64,000 nt of DNA from NCBI GenBank assembly GCA_949152475.1, contig OX424555.1, forward strand, positions 14,526,868 through 14,590,867. Direction: 5' to 3'. The notes below the pieces were generated by a model. The model was not told the DNA's origin, did no database searches, and saw only the letters and a list, made by a program, of their open reading frames with translations. Position 1 is the stretch's first letter. Each line of letters starts with the position of its first letter. The position numbers were made by a program, and so were the translations under genes. Shown in pieces: positions 32,937-42,481 of the stretch. The stretch comes from Terebella lapidaria (taxonomy: Eukaryota; Annelida; Polychaeta; Terebellida; Terebellidae).

Positions 32937-35615
32937 ATGGCGGATAAGCCGAGTAATGATAAAGACAGTGACGGCTCCGCTGATAGTCGGCCCCGATCTA
33001 TCAAATTTGACGGCACTAAGTTAACGGTCGAGGTTGTTGAACGAGGAGACGAGCAAGACAACCCCATTGTGTTGACGGACGATGAAATGTCCGCTATCGG
33101 CCCCGAACCTAGTTCGGAACAAGCAGTTACGGCTTCCGGCTCAAAGAAACAGCCACGATACCAAATCATGGCAAGGCTGGCGCAACGCGGCTCCCGGCAC
33201 ACCCCGAGTCCGACCTCAGAGGACGACCCGGATCGTTTTCGGCAGTTAGAGGAAGGTGGAGAAATTGTACGTCGAGCCTTGGAGGCTCAACGCGCGGCGG
33301 AAGCCGCCAGCTCGGCAAAATCGGCTCTCGCTCGGCAGGCGATAACACCAATCGAACCTGCCCCAGTATCTTCGGCCTCAACAACGCCGGTAGTTCGGCC
33401 CCGTGCCGTCACGTCACCGGCACAGTCTTCGGCCTCGTCAGCAAGTTCATCGTCCGGCAGAAATCTTCACCCGTCGGCGCGAAATTCACGACGCGCTAGT
33501 TCCGGCCCTGTGACGCGTGCTTCGGCTTATCGTCGCCAGATATCGGAGCTCATGGCTCTAGTTCCGGCCCCAATCACCCCGTATGGAGCTCGGCCGATTG
33601 ATTGGAATGACGTTCCGTTCCATCTTCGGAATCGGCATGATGGTTACGGCCATGAACATAATTTCGGCGCACCCTCACGGCTGACGGAGGGTAATTTGGC
33701 GACCTTGGAACCATTAGGGAGAGAAGACGGCCGTTATCTGTGTCCTTTCTGCATCGGAGAGGAGGATGGAGAGGCAGGGAGGATATGGCCAACGGTACCT
33801 CGACGTGGACCTTTCCGTTCGGCCTCGGATTTGGACGCCCACGTCCTGGCGTACCATTTTCCGCTCCTGCGATTTTTCGTCTGTCCGGCCAAAGACAATT
33901 TCGTCACGCTCACGTCGGAGGACATGATCCGGCACCTGAGTGAGGCGACTCAGACTCACGTCGGCCTTCTCCCGCTGTTTGAGCAGGGACAGCTCAACGC
34001 TTCCGGCCCTATGCTGCAACGGTTCGCGCTACGCTGCCGCGTAGACATGCAGCCCAGCCCAAATTACCGGCCCCCACGTGTTCCGGCCGACATTCCAATC
34101 TTCCGACGGGATGTCAACAGAGTATTGACTTTCGGGATTTGGCACATGGCGCCTCCACTGTTCGACCAGTACCCCCCGAATTCGGCCCCGGAAATTCATC
34201 AAGTGCTCCGACGCCTTGAATACCTTCGGCCTTCAACCCGAGCGGAGGAGGATCGCCTAGCTCGGATGGTGAACGACATCATGGCGATGAATCGCTGGGT
34301 GACCGTACGTCGGCCTAGCACGATATTCTTTACTCGGCCAGTCGCTTATCAGACGGACGCACTCAAGCCTCCCAGCTCCGTGGTTTCGGAGCCATCGGCT
34401 CAGTCCACTCCTGTGACGGCCCAAGTGCAGACTCGGCCTTCGGATATCATCCCACGGAAACTTGTGGTAGAGCGGCCTACGGCGACAAATGTAACAGACT
34501 ATCGCGTGAGGGAAGGATTGGTTCCCCCACCGGAGGAATTTCCTCCTTTGTCGGCAACGCCTCCGACAGGTCAGGAGACCAACCGGAAAGAAGTTACGGC
34601 CCAGCCGCGGGACTCTCCTCCACCTCTACAGCCGGCTGCGGAGGAACCCCGCCAGGAATCGATTTCGGCCTCGGTCAGCGACCGTGAGGATTCGCCCCTT
34701 CCGTCCAGGCGAACGGTCCTCCAGACGGACGAACCTCTATATCTGGACGGCAGCATGGAGATCGTTCAGACGGTCGTCACCAAGGATTCGGCTGCTGATC
34801 GGCCGCGACTACAGTACGACGAGCCTGAGTCTCTAGAACCTCTCCACAGAGACTTAGATGAACGGCTGCCGTTTCACGGCTCAGGAGAATTTTCGGCTGA
34901 CATCCAATTCGTGCAGCAGCACGGGACTCGGTTGTCGACTCGTATGCTTCCCGGCCTACAGGCCCTGCCAGGGCAGAACCCGGATCTGGCCAACCCACTC
35001 AGGAGTCGGGAAGCGAACCAGCTTCCGAATCTTCCCCGTGTCCACGAGGAGCACTGGGAGTCCCATATCGCCCAGGCGGCCCACAACGCTGACCCGTTGA
35101 TCTTGCCGGCCCGGAAGAGCGAGCATCTTCCGACTTTATATTTGGCCCGCGCCGACGACATGGCGCACCAACATTTTCGGGAGATCCGGCGCTTCTATCT
35201 AGAAGCCATGGACCAGCATATTCGGCAGGCTGAATATAACGGCCTCTCTGTGGGATTCGGGATGGGAGTCCTTCACGAACGGCATCTCCCGACCTTCCCT
35301 GATCGGCTCGAGGAAGAGACCGACCACTTACGTCGGCAGTTACATCGGCTTGAAGACGAAAATGAGGATTTGCGGCAGGAAAATGTACAGTTACGTGCCC
35401 GGGTGACACACCTGGAACAGTCGGCCCCAGTTTCGACCTCGACGGATACGGCCGCGACACAAAGTGACTCGGGTACTACTATCCCGGGCGACCTGCTCGC
35501 CACTATTGTGTCAATTTTGCCCCGTCTGCCACCAGAGGAGCAACAACAACTGATGCGGCAGGCGTCGCCGGCACCACCACCACCTCCTGCTGGCAAGCGA
35601 GGCCAGAAGGAGTGA
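32937..35615 (+). CDS. Third ORF of element 1: zinc-finger-like, coiled-coil protein of unknown role
   Basis: 892 residues from an ATG in a good context (gccATGg). It is in the env position but shows no signal peptide or transmembrane segment, so it does not look like an envelope. The N-terminal part is acidic and Ser/Pro/Ala-rich. Around residues 269-315 a C-x2-C (CPFC) followed by H-x4-H (HVLAYH) makes a C2H2-like zinc finger, with a further C...H...H group just after. Long Pro-rich linkers follow. Residues about 785-830 form a leucine-heptad coiled coil (HLRRQLHRLEDENEDL). A nucleic-acid-binding, self-associating protein is a reasonable guess, not shown. I recognise no homologous family. 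Element 2 has no counterpart. Confidence 0.8.
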   Translation: MADKPSNDKDSDGSADSRPRSIKFDGTKLTVEVVERGDEQDNPIVLTDDEMSAIGPEPSSEQAVTASGSKKQPRYQIMARLAQRGSRHTPSPTSEDDPDRFRQLEEGGEIVRRALEAQRAAEAASSAKSALARQAITPIEPAPVSSASTTPVVRPRAVTSPAQSSASSASSSSGRNLHPSARNSRRASSGPVTRASAYRRQISELMALVPAPITPYGARPIDWNDVPFHLRNRHDGYGHEHNFGAPSRLTEGNLATLEPLGREDGRYLCPFCIGEEDGEAGRIWPTVPRRGPFRSASDLDAHVLAYHFPLLRFFVCPAKDNFVTLTSEDMIRHLSEATQTHVGLLPLFEQGQLNASGPMLQRFALRCRVDMQPSPNYRPPRVPADIPIFRRDVNRVLTFGIWHMAPPLFDQYPPNSAPEIHQVLRRLEYLRPSTRAEEDRLARMVNDIMAMNRWVTVRRPSTIFFTRPVAYQTDALKPPSSVVSEPSAQSTPVTAQVQTRPSDIIPRKLVVERPTATNVTDYRVREGLVPPPEEFPPLSATPPTGQETNRKEVTAQPRDSPPPLQPAAEEPRQESISASVSDREDSPLPSRRTVLQTDEPLYLDGSMEIVQTVVTKDSAADRPRLQYDEPESLEPLHRDLDERLPFHGSGEFSADIQFVQQHGTRLSTRMLPGLQALPGQNPDLANPLRSREANQLPNLPRVHEEHWESHIAQAAHNADPLILPARKSEHLPTLYLARADDMAHQHFREIRRFYLEAMDQHIRQAEYNGLSVGFGMGVLHERHLPTFPDRLEEETDHLRRQLHRLEDENEDLRQENVQLRARVTHLEQSAPVSTSTDTAATQSDSGTTIPGDLLATIVSILPRLPPEEQQQLMRQASPAPPPPPAGKRGQKE

Positions 35616-36182
35616 ACGTTTCGGCCCAGTGGTGACAAACAGACAATTGCCGGCCTCGATTGTGTCGGCCCCTGGAAATCCTGGTCACGCAGGACTAGTG
35701 ATGTATCGACCTTTCATTGTGTCGGCCTGATGACAGAAAGTGACTCGGAGAAATCCTGGTCACGATGATCATCCTGATTATGTCGGCCAAAATTTGTAAA
35801 TAGTTATCCTAGTCACGGTATTTTATTCATGTAATTTAGTTAAGGTTAATCCAGACAATTCTTTTTCAGTTTATAGACTCTAAATTAGTTTCCGTTTCAC
35901 TCTGAAGCGTCGAGGAGTTTTGTTCATACATTCCATTCATATCTCATCATTCGTTGTTGTGCATGTATGTGTAAATGTATCATCGTAGCGACTATTGACG
36001 GACTGACTGATGACGTTTATTTTGACGGTTAGAATTTTTATTGTATGAAGTGCTTTACCATTGTCGCGCGGTGTGTGTGTGTGAGTGTTGGGGTTTGACC
36101 TTGTAGGACTTCTTAGCTTTTTATTGTTAGTTTTTGGCGACGGTAGGGTCCGGGTAGGGTAATTCCGAGGGCGTAGAATTAA
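35616..36182 (+). other. 3' non-coding region of element 1
   Basis: No coding frame. It contains spaced copies of AATCCTGGTCACG (35677-35689, 35752-35764, and a diverged copy near 35805) alternating with TCGGCC motifs, then an AT-rich part and a short GT run near 36070. The same arrangement, shorter, is in element 2 at 50755-51199. Confidence 0.7.
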
Positions 36183-36195
36183 TGAAGGGGTGTAA
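36183..36195 (+). other. 3' polypurine tract of element 1
   Basis: TGAAGGGGTGTAA lies directly before the 3' LTR. A purine run in this place is the primer for plus-strand DNA in LTR elements. The identical 13 bases precede the 3' LTR of element 2. Confidence 0.8.
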
Positions 36196-36997
36196 TGTAG
36201 TAATTTTAGCGACTGTAACCCCCGTCCCTCCCGCGCATACATATTCCCACAACAAACATTCATTCTACATGACTTACATACAGGACAGGTACAGACTATA
36301 CGATCACAAGCATAAACTCCATGTAGTCATGGTTACATACACAGGTCAATCCACATGCACTTGCGGCCTTATTCATTCGGTACATCGACCCAGTTAGTTT
36401 CGGCCTTGACCTTCACAAGCACCAACTTCTAAACATAGAACATGACACACCCACCGCTCACATCACGTGCACAGATATAAGCATAACAAGTCTCGTTCAC
36501 GCGCCGGGGAAACCCACTTTCCCGGTGAGATCAGCACACATCAGCACATACATGACCAATCACAACACCGCATGCATTTGGCGGGAAAGTCTACACCACA
36601 TGTTGCCGGCCACACAGTTTTTGCTGAGAGTTGAGTAGAAGCGGTCACAGAGAATGGACGTGTTGTGACAGAGTTGAGAAGTGGATGTCCTCATGAGCAG
36701 ACGTGTTTCTAAGTTGTGGCCGTGATTGTAAAGCGAAGGCCTAACACGAGGACTACTAGATATTGAACTGTGATATTCATATGTTGGATTGTTCAAAGGA
36801 CTAAATATCGAGGATATAGTATTGTCGACTGGGGAAATCACCGGACGTAGGTGTGTTTGCGGCCTTGTAGTGTGATTGAGACATTGTCGGCTTTCATCCC
36901 AAATAAACTATTGAACTGCTACTGCCGGCCTTGTGATTTAGCACAGCGATCACAGACATTTCGGCCTAATATCGGCCATAGAACGATATTTATCACA
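36196..36997 (+). repeat. 3' LTR of element 1
   Basis: 802 bp, reading as identical to the 5' LTR. AATAAA is at 36902-36907. The target duplication ATTA follows at 36998-37001. Confidence 0.95.
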
Positions 36998-37001
36998 ATT
37001 A

Positions 37002-37375
37002 TAACTGCTCGGAGTGAATGTTTTTCCATTTATGCCTGGCTGAAAAGTAAGTGTATCCATTAAACCCGGTATGAACACACCTTGATAACAGTCATGCGCT
37101 GGTTGGCACTACAATCTGCAAGGAAATCCCAGAAAGTTGCTTGTTCTACAAAAAGGCCTGTGTTTTTCAAAATTTGATGAATACTTTTTTACCCATTAGC
37201 CTAAACAAGTAGGAACATAGTTTATTTCAAATGTTATAATGATGGACACCAAAATTTAATTTCATAGATTATACACCATGATAAACACCATACGTTCAAA
37301 ATTAAAGCTGGACAAATCCGATAAAAAATGAAATTCTATTTGTGTTTTTAATTCACATTACGTAATGTGCATATA
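37002..37375. other. Host DNA after element 1
   Basis: AT-rich, no gene. The minus strand has AATAAA at 37226-37221, about 150 bases beyond the stop of the small ORF at 37376-37648, and could serve as its polyadenylation signal. Confidence 0.5.
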
Positions 37376-37648
37376 TCAGGATTCCGTGTCGTCTTGTCGT
37401 GTAGCCTTGTTCTGCAGTACTGTAAGCTGACGTCTGTACGCTGCGATGAGTTTGTCAAGAGTCCGCGATGTTTTCTTGGCCTCTGCGTCAAGTTTACGCT
37501 GACGCACGTGCAGCTTGTGAGCCTCGCTTTCGTTGCGAGACAGCGTCTTGCGCCGGACGCTGAGGGTGGTCTCCAGAAGATGGGATGCTAGGGACGCCCG
37601 CCCCGGCCCCACGACCATCCGGGCGTTATGACGACACACCTGCGGCAT
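37376..37648 (-). CDS. Hypothetical 90-residue charged helical protein or terminal exon
   Basis: I do not recognise this one. Reading from the ATG at 37648-37646 (MPQVCRHNARMVVG) gives 90 residues. The second half is rich in Lys, Arg, Glu and Leu in a helical or coiled-coil pattern and ends RQDDTES. The frame stays open 5' of this ATG, and a good splice acceptor (cattacacag) lies just upstream at about 37670, so it may be the last exon of a larger gene. I found no upstream exon that joins in frame. Amino-acid composition favours real coding sequence over chance, but the evidence is limited. Confidence 0.4.
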   Translation of the reverse strand: MPQVCRHNARMVVGPGRASLASHLLETTLSVRRKTLSRNESEAHKLHVRQRKLDAEAKKTSRTLDKLIAAYRRQLTVLQNKATRQDDTES

Positions 37649-39108
37649 CCCGGTTCCCGTCAGTGCTGTGTAATGCACCAAAATATCGCGTGACACTTGT
37701 GCAGAATGTTAAACTTTGTACTGTCCTGTGTGTCAGTGCACAAACTACTCCACTTCCAAACTACTCCACTTTCTCGTATGAAAAATAATGGCATATATAC
37801 ACATTAACGTGAGTACACGTAGTACCGTGTATACATATTCCAGAACTTGAGCAGGTGTGGTGCAAAGTGCAGTTTGTGGACATGTCAACGTTGTGTGCCA
37901 GCCCATAATCACCAAAGCCTCAAACTGAACAACAACCAGGCCACTGATACAGTTGTAAAATCCCTGACAGAATGTCAAGTTTCCCGAGCGGAGTGTCTCA
38001 CCGCCATGGCCTGAGAGAGGGAGAACGATTGACTTCACCACTCCGCCTGCTTCTCGCACCCTTCAAGCCCGGGTCTGTTTACTTGGCAAAGTTTGCACGG
38101 ATTGTTGTCCTTCGTGTAACAAATCCCAGGAAATAGAAAGAACTGATCGATTTAGCACAGGTAACTCAAAGCCATGGAGTGTCGCAAGTTAACGCCGTTT
38201 GTTTGCTATGCGACAGTTTCCCTTCGCAGACGACATTTACATAATTGACGCGTACAAGAGAATCATTGACCTTCAGATGAAATGGCGCTGAATAACATGC
38301 ATACGACTCTACACCAATGAATATAAGTTTAATGTAAATATGACTGACCTGCACCGAGATCACATTTGTTACCCAGTTCCCATTCCCGCTCCTTTTGAAG
38401 CTTGTAATAGGTCTAATATTCTATGTTGAAGTAGGCCTAATATTTTAGTTCCAAATACGGTGTCTTGATACCTGCCTTTCGTGACCATTGGCAACATGCC
38501 ATTTCAAAACAAGTTTTATTTGCCCATGCAAAATTGATAATATCAGAACTTAGTGAATGGTTGTTTGAAAAAAATGTCAATGTAATGTAATTTCCAATGT
38601 AAACTTCGTAAGCAGAAATCGGCTTCATATTCGATACTGCTTGTTCTTCATTTCAAAAAAGATTGAAAAGGTGTCGAACTGAAAAAGGTACATGTTTTCG
38701 GTGGATGATTAGCATTAATTAGGGCAAGCCTTATCTGGTCCTGAAAATGTCTCGGACCAATCTCAGGATAAAGTCAGCGTTGTGAAAATACATGACCTAC
38801 GTCAAATATCCGAGACCTAGATGCTTGGTTTGTCTTCATTCGATCTTTATGGGAATGGTAAAATACATATTTGCCTTTCAAAGTTATTTATGTATTTTTT
38901 TCTGAAACTAAAAGTATACACATATTTGTATCATGTATACATGTATGCGTTTTGTTTATGCATCTGAAGAATCAGAGTTCTGAAAGTTACATTTCACACC
39001 AGTAAAAACATGTCATTAAGAATCCAAGAGAACTATATTATGCCTGTGTCGTGCAGTTTTCCATTCATTGTGTTAACAATATATGAAAATAGTGTCTTTT
39101 AAAACATG
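37649..39108. other. Non-coding interval before SDR gene C
   Basis: 1.5 kb, AT-rich from 38.4 kb. Short frames at 37745-38059 and elsewhere carry no recognisable motif. No repeat or RNA gene is supported. Confidence 0.5.
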
Positions 39109-39114
39109 TTTATT
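39109..39114 (-). terminator. Polyadenylation signal (AATAAA) of SDR gene C
   Basis: The minus strand reads AATAAA about 55 bases beyond the stop codon of SDR gene C, in the expected 3' UTR position. Confidence 0.55.
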
Positions 39115-39168
39115 GAAATGTGAACGAATTTTTGGCATTCATTCACCCATGACAAAAAATGATTAAGC

Positions 39169-41247
39169 TCAGAGCATCTGCTGGGACATGCACGATATGG
39201 CGCCATCTACCGGGAAGTTCACACCAGTCACAAAGGAGGCGTGGTCAGAAGCTAACCACGTGATCACACGAGCGACCTCTACCGACTGGCCCAGGCGTAG
39301 TAACGGATAACTCAGTCGGCTCCTCTCATGGTGCTAAGATGGTTACATTCAAATTCAAATTTGTTTCTATGTGTACAACAGATAGTTTTAATTCAATTCC
39401 AGTATAAGCTGATTGACTAAATTATGACACATTATCTGTGATTACTTACTTCTCTTTCGCGTTCTTCGGTTGGACAAATTCCGGATCGTTTCCAGACTCT
39501 TGTATCAGCAACAGATCCCGGGCTGCATACATTGTCAAATCGAATATTATCATCGATAAAGTTTATGCTACAAAATGTCTTTAGTATCATTTTAGATTGA
39601 CAAGACCTTTCTTCGAGATCAGAATTAAGAAGGGTGATGAGTGGCCGGAAGCTGGTTCTTTTCGATACAGTATATGTGAAGTATAAATGTATTTTTATGA
39701 CCAATTATCAAAAATACACGGTATTTAACATTTGTTAATACTCACTCAACTGACAACACCCGCACACCTTTTGGGCCAGCCTCTGATCAGAAAAAGTAAT
39801 AAGTCAACATTGTAACATCAAACATTGGACCTATGTCTGTTTGAACATGATATAATGGACAATTAGAGCCAATTCAATGTCGACCACTCCCACTGACAAT
39901 TACCCAGAGCCAGGGCTTTGGTGAGTTGATCACATGCAGCCTTCGCTACGGAGTACGGGAACAGCGTGTTGTACTGGAACACAGTGAACACGAACTTAAC
40001 TTCATATGGATGGAACAGGTTAACTGCAGTATGTACAGATACTCCAAAAATAAAAATCCAGACACACTATATGAGAGACTGACCGGTCTTAAGGCGGCAA
40101 TACTGCCCATGTTGATACATACACCTGAGGTACAAACAGCGGGGATGTGGAAAAAAACAGAGCAAAACAACCGCATACTCTGTTATATGTTCCGTACAAA
40201 TATGAATTCAAAAAATGAGGTGCATAGTCTTGTCAAGTATTCGTTCAGAAGACATATAATAATTTGTGTATTGTAGAAAGCAGACGTTTGTACCTGTGGA
40301 CTGGAAGAGGTGTGGCATTGCGTACTGGCACATCAGGAACATGGACAGAACGTTCACGTTGAAGTGTTGGATGAAGTCTGCAGTGGGGCAGTTCCAGAAA
40401 CAGAACGTCTTCAATCCCCCGGCGATGTTCACCTGGCGAGAGAGACCAGTGTGGCCAAAGACAGTAGCTTGAGATACAAGAGGGTATACAAGAACAGCGT
40501 ACCAGTAGAAGAACTGCATAAACTGCACTACGCTCCAGTGTCACTAGCGAATTATGTGCTTAATGATTGCAACTCTTCACAATGGACGAGAGACATTAAT
40601 ACGTGGGGAAAAGTGTGAAATGAATCATGCTGGACCCGGACAGGGTTCCAGATGTATGCGTGGAAACTGCATACTGGTATGCGAGACAAATGCCAGCCTA
40701 CCAAGACGTCTAATTTCCCAAAGTACGTCACAGTTTCCTCCACGATTCTCCTGCAATCCTCTTCCAATGTCAACTCACCGATGGACAGATATATCTGGTG
40801 AAGATGAAGATGTACTTTACATGTAATTGGACACATGGATGGCATATGGAGACCTTAGCGCATTGATTAATTGTTGTGACGCAGAAGGATGCCTCTACAC
40901 TGGTATTTGGAGTTCAACTATATATGTATACAGTGTATGTGAGGTGGCTTCACCTTGGGACTGGGACAGCCAGCCTGACGACACAGGGTGGCGGTTTCTT
41001 CGAGATTTTCGCGAATTCTCCCAGTTATGGATAGTTTAGAGCCTTGTCGAGCAAATTCCACAGCTGTTTTTGCCCCAATTCCAGAACTGGCACCTGGGCG
41101 AAAATACGTACCCGTCCTTGATGTTTTTATAAACTTTGAATTAGACATATAAATATGAATATATCGACATTGATACATCGAAATAACAGCAGTATTTTGA
41201 GAAAACTTACCTGTGATGAGCACAACTTTATCTTCAAGACCGGCCAT
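39169..41247 (-). CDS. Short-chain dehydrogenase/reductase C, catalytic Ser apparently missing
   Basis: Eight exons: 41247-41211, 41093-40954, 40794-40702, 40432-40294, 40023-39904, 39782-39746, 39522-39450, 39333-39169. They join in frame to 267 residues. Motifs are TGASSGIG (12-19), NIAG, the structural Asn in FNVNVL, and YSVAK (Tyr160, Lys164). The residue 13 before Tyr160, normally the catalytic Ser, is Phe in this model, and the strand reads KFVFTVF instead of the usual IVNISS. The 5' end of exon 5 is the least certain boundary: this model makes it 120 bp where A and B have 111. The other exon lengths equal or nearly equal those of B, so this is a third paralogue. The substrate is unknown; it is probably cytosolic. 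Confidence 0.8.
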
Positions 41248-41645
41248 CTTTCACGTAACAGCTAACTTGTATTAGCGAAGCCAAATGTGTCAGCACTTAG
41301 ATCACATACATGACACCAAAATTGCAAATCTTTCTCTACCACTTTGTGTCTGTCTGGTGTGTAGCAGATCACCCACATTGCATGTAATTGATTTAATGTA
41401 TAAACGTGTGTGATTTGTAAATGCGCGTGGGCGAAATTTTAGATCTATATATTTCGTGGGTTTGTGAAGTTACTTCGATTTTTGAGTTTTTATCTGAAGT
41501 CAACGTATTACATATAGTCGTATGTACCGGTACATGCACATCAGATCAAATATACTAGGGCGTACTTAACTGGTATACCAAACGGATATATATGGAACAT
41601 TTCTATCCCCAAACAGTGGCCCCCAAAATTGTGAGATTAGAATTT
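41248..41645. other. Upstream region of SDR gene C, up to element 2
   Basis: About 400 bases of AT-rich host DNA, presumably holding the SDR C promoter. Element 2 begins 403 bases upstream of the SDR C start codon. No motif could be pinned down. Confidence 0.5.
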
Positions 41646-41649
41646 GTAT

Positions 41650-42417
41650 TGTAGCATTTTTAGTGACAGTAAACGACCGTCCCCTCTCGCACACATCTCC
41701 ATGACAACTCGCCCACGCATATTCTACACACCACGCTAAATATAACCACTACACGATCACTGCCTGGACAAAACATACAAAACCACGAATAACCACGCGG
41801 CCCCCAAACAAGGCAAACACATGTCAAACAGCTCACACCTTCGGCCCCGTCCAATCAAATAATTCGACCCCAGTACACCGGCCTTGACCTTCACATGCAC
41901 ATACTCATTTACATAGACATCACATGCACAGCATTCAGACCCAAACATGTCTCGACGCGTACCGGGGAAACCCACTTTCCCGGTGAGATCAGCACATATC
42001 AGCACATACATAGCCAATGACACAACTCCGCTCACACTTGGCGGGAAAATACATGTACTCTGTCCCACGGCCCCGCAAATCTGCGCAGTGGAGAAGAGAC
42101 TTTCACGATGAACAGACGTGTTGGATATAGCAGAGAAAATAGCCGTGATTTAGTAGAAGTGAATATATTTGTGAACTGTACAATCTGGAGTATAAACTGT
42201 GAGACATATACGAAGGACTATAATATAGGATATATATAGAAATATAGACTGGGAACATCACCGGACATAGGTGTGATTCGGCCCTTGAATTGTGTGTGAT
42301 TGGACATCGGCTTTTTCCATTGGAATAAACAGTTGAAATATAACTGCCGGCTTGTTATTAGCACAACGACCCCGGAATAAGTCGGCTTGATATCGGCCGT
42401 GAACGATATTCTTCACA
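41650..42417 (+). repeat. 5' LTR of element 2
   Basis: 768 bp, paired with 51213-51980. AATAAA is at 42324-42329. The conserved stem-loop lies at 41962-41983. The sequence is clearly related to the LTR of element 1 in blocks but is diverged between them. Confidence 0.93.
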
Positions 42418-42418
42418 T

Positions 42419-42436
42419 TGGCGCCGTTCGACCAGG
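42419..42436 (+). other. Probable primer-binding site of element 2
   Basis: The same TGGCGCCGTTCGACCAGG as in element 1, one base after the LTR end. Confidence 0.68.
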
Positions 42437-42481
42437 ATCTGAGCTAGTCTCGGATTATCGACCCCGATTCGACCGGCAGAA

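Larger units (their letters stand above)
23587..36997 (+). mobile_element. Ty3/gypsy LTR retrotransposon 1, looks whole, very young, with third ORF
   Basis: A 13.4-kb element with two 802-bp LTRs that read as identical. Both LTRs start TGTAG and end CACA. A 4-bp target duplication, ATTA, lies at 23583-23586 and 36998-37001. The order is LTR, primer-binding site, gag, pol (protease, reverse transcriptase, RNase H, integrase), 1.4 kb of spacer, a large third ORF, a 3' region, polypurine tract, LTR. The Pol domain order puts it in the Ty3/gypsy group; I do not assign a clade. I see no breaks in its three frames. Identical LTRs imply a very recent insertion. It sits about 400 bp downstream of SDR gene B. 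Confidence 0.95.

Noticed and set aside
34999-35460. Minus-strand frames of 121-153 codons across the third ORF
   Set aside because: They are antisense shadows of a GC-rich coding region.
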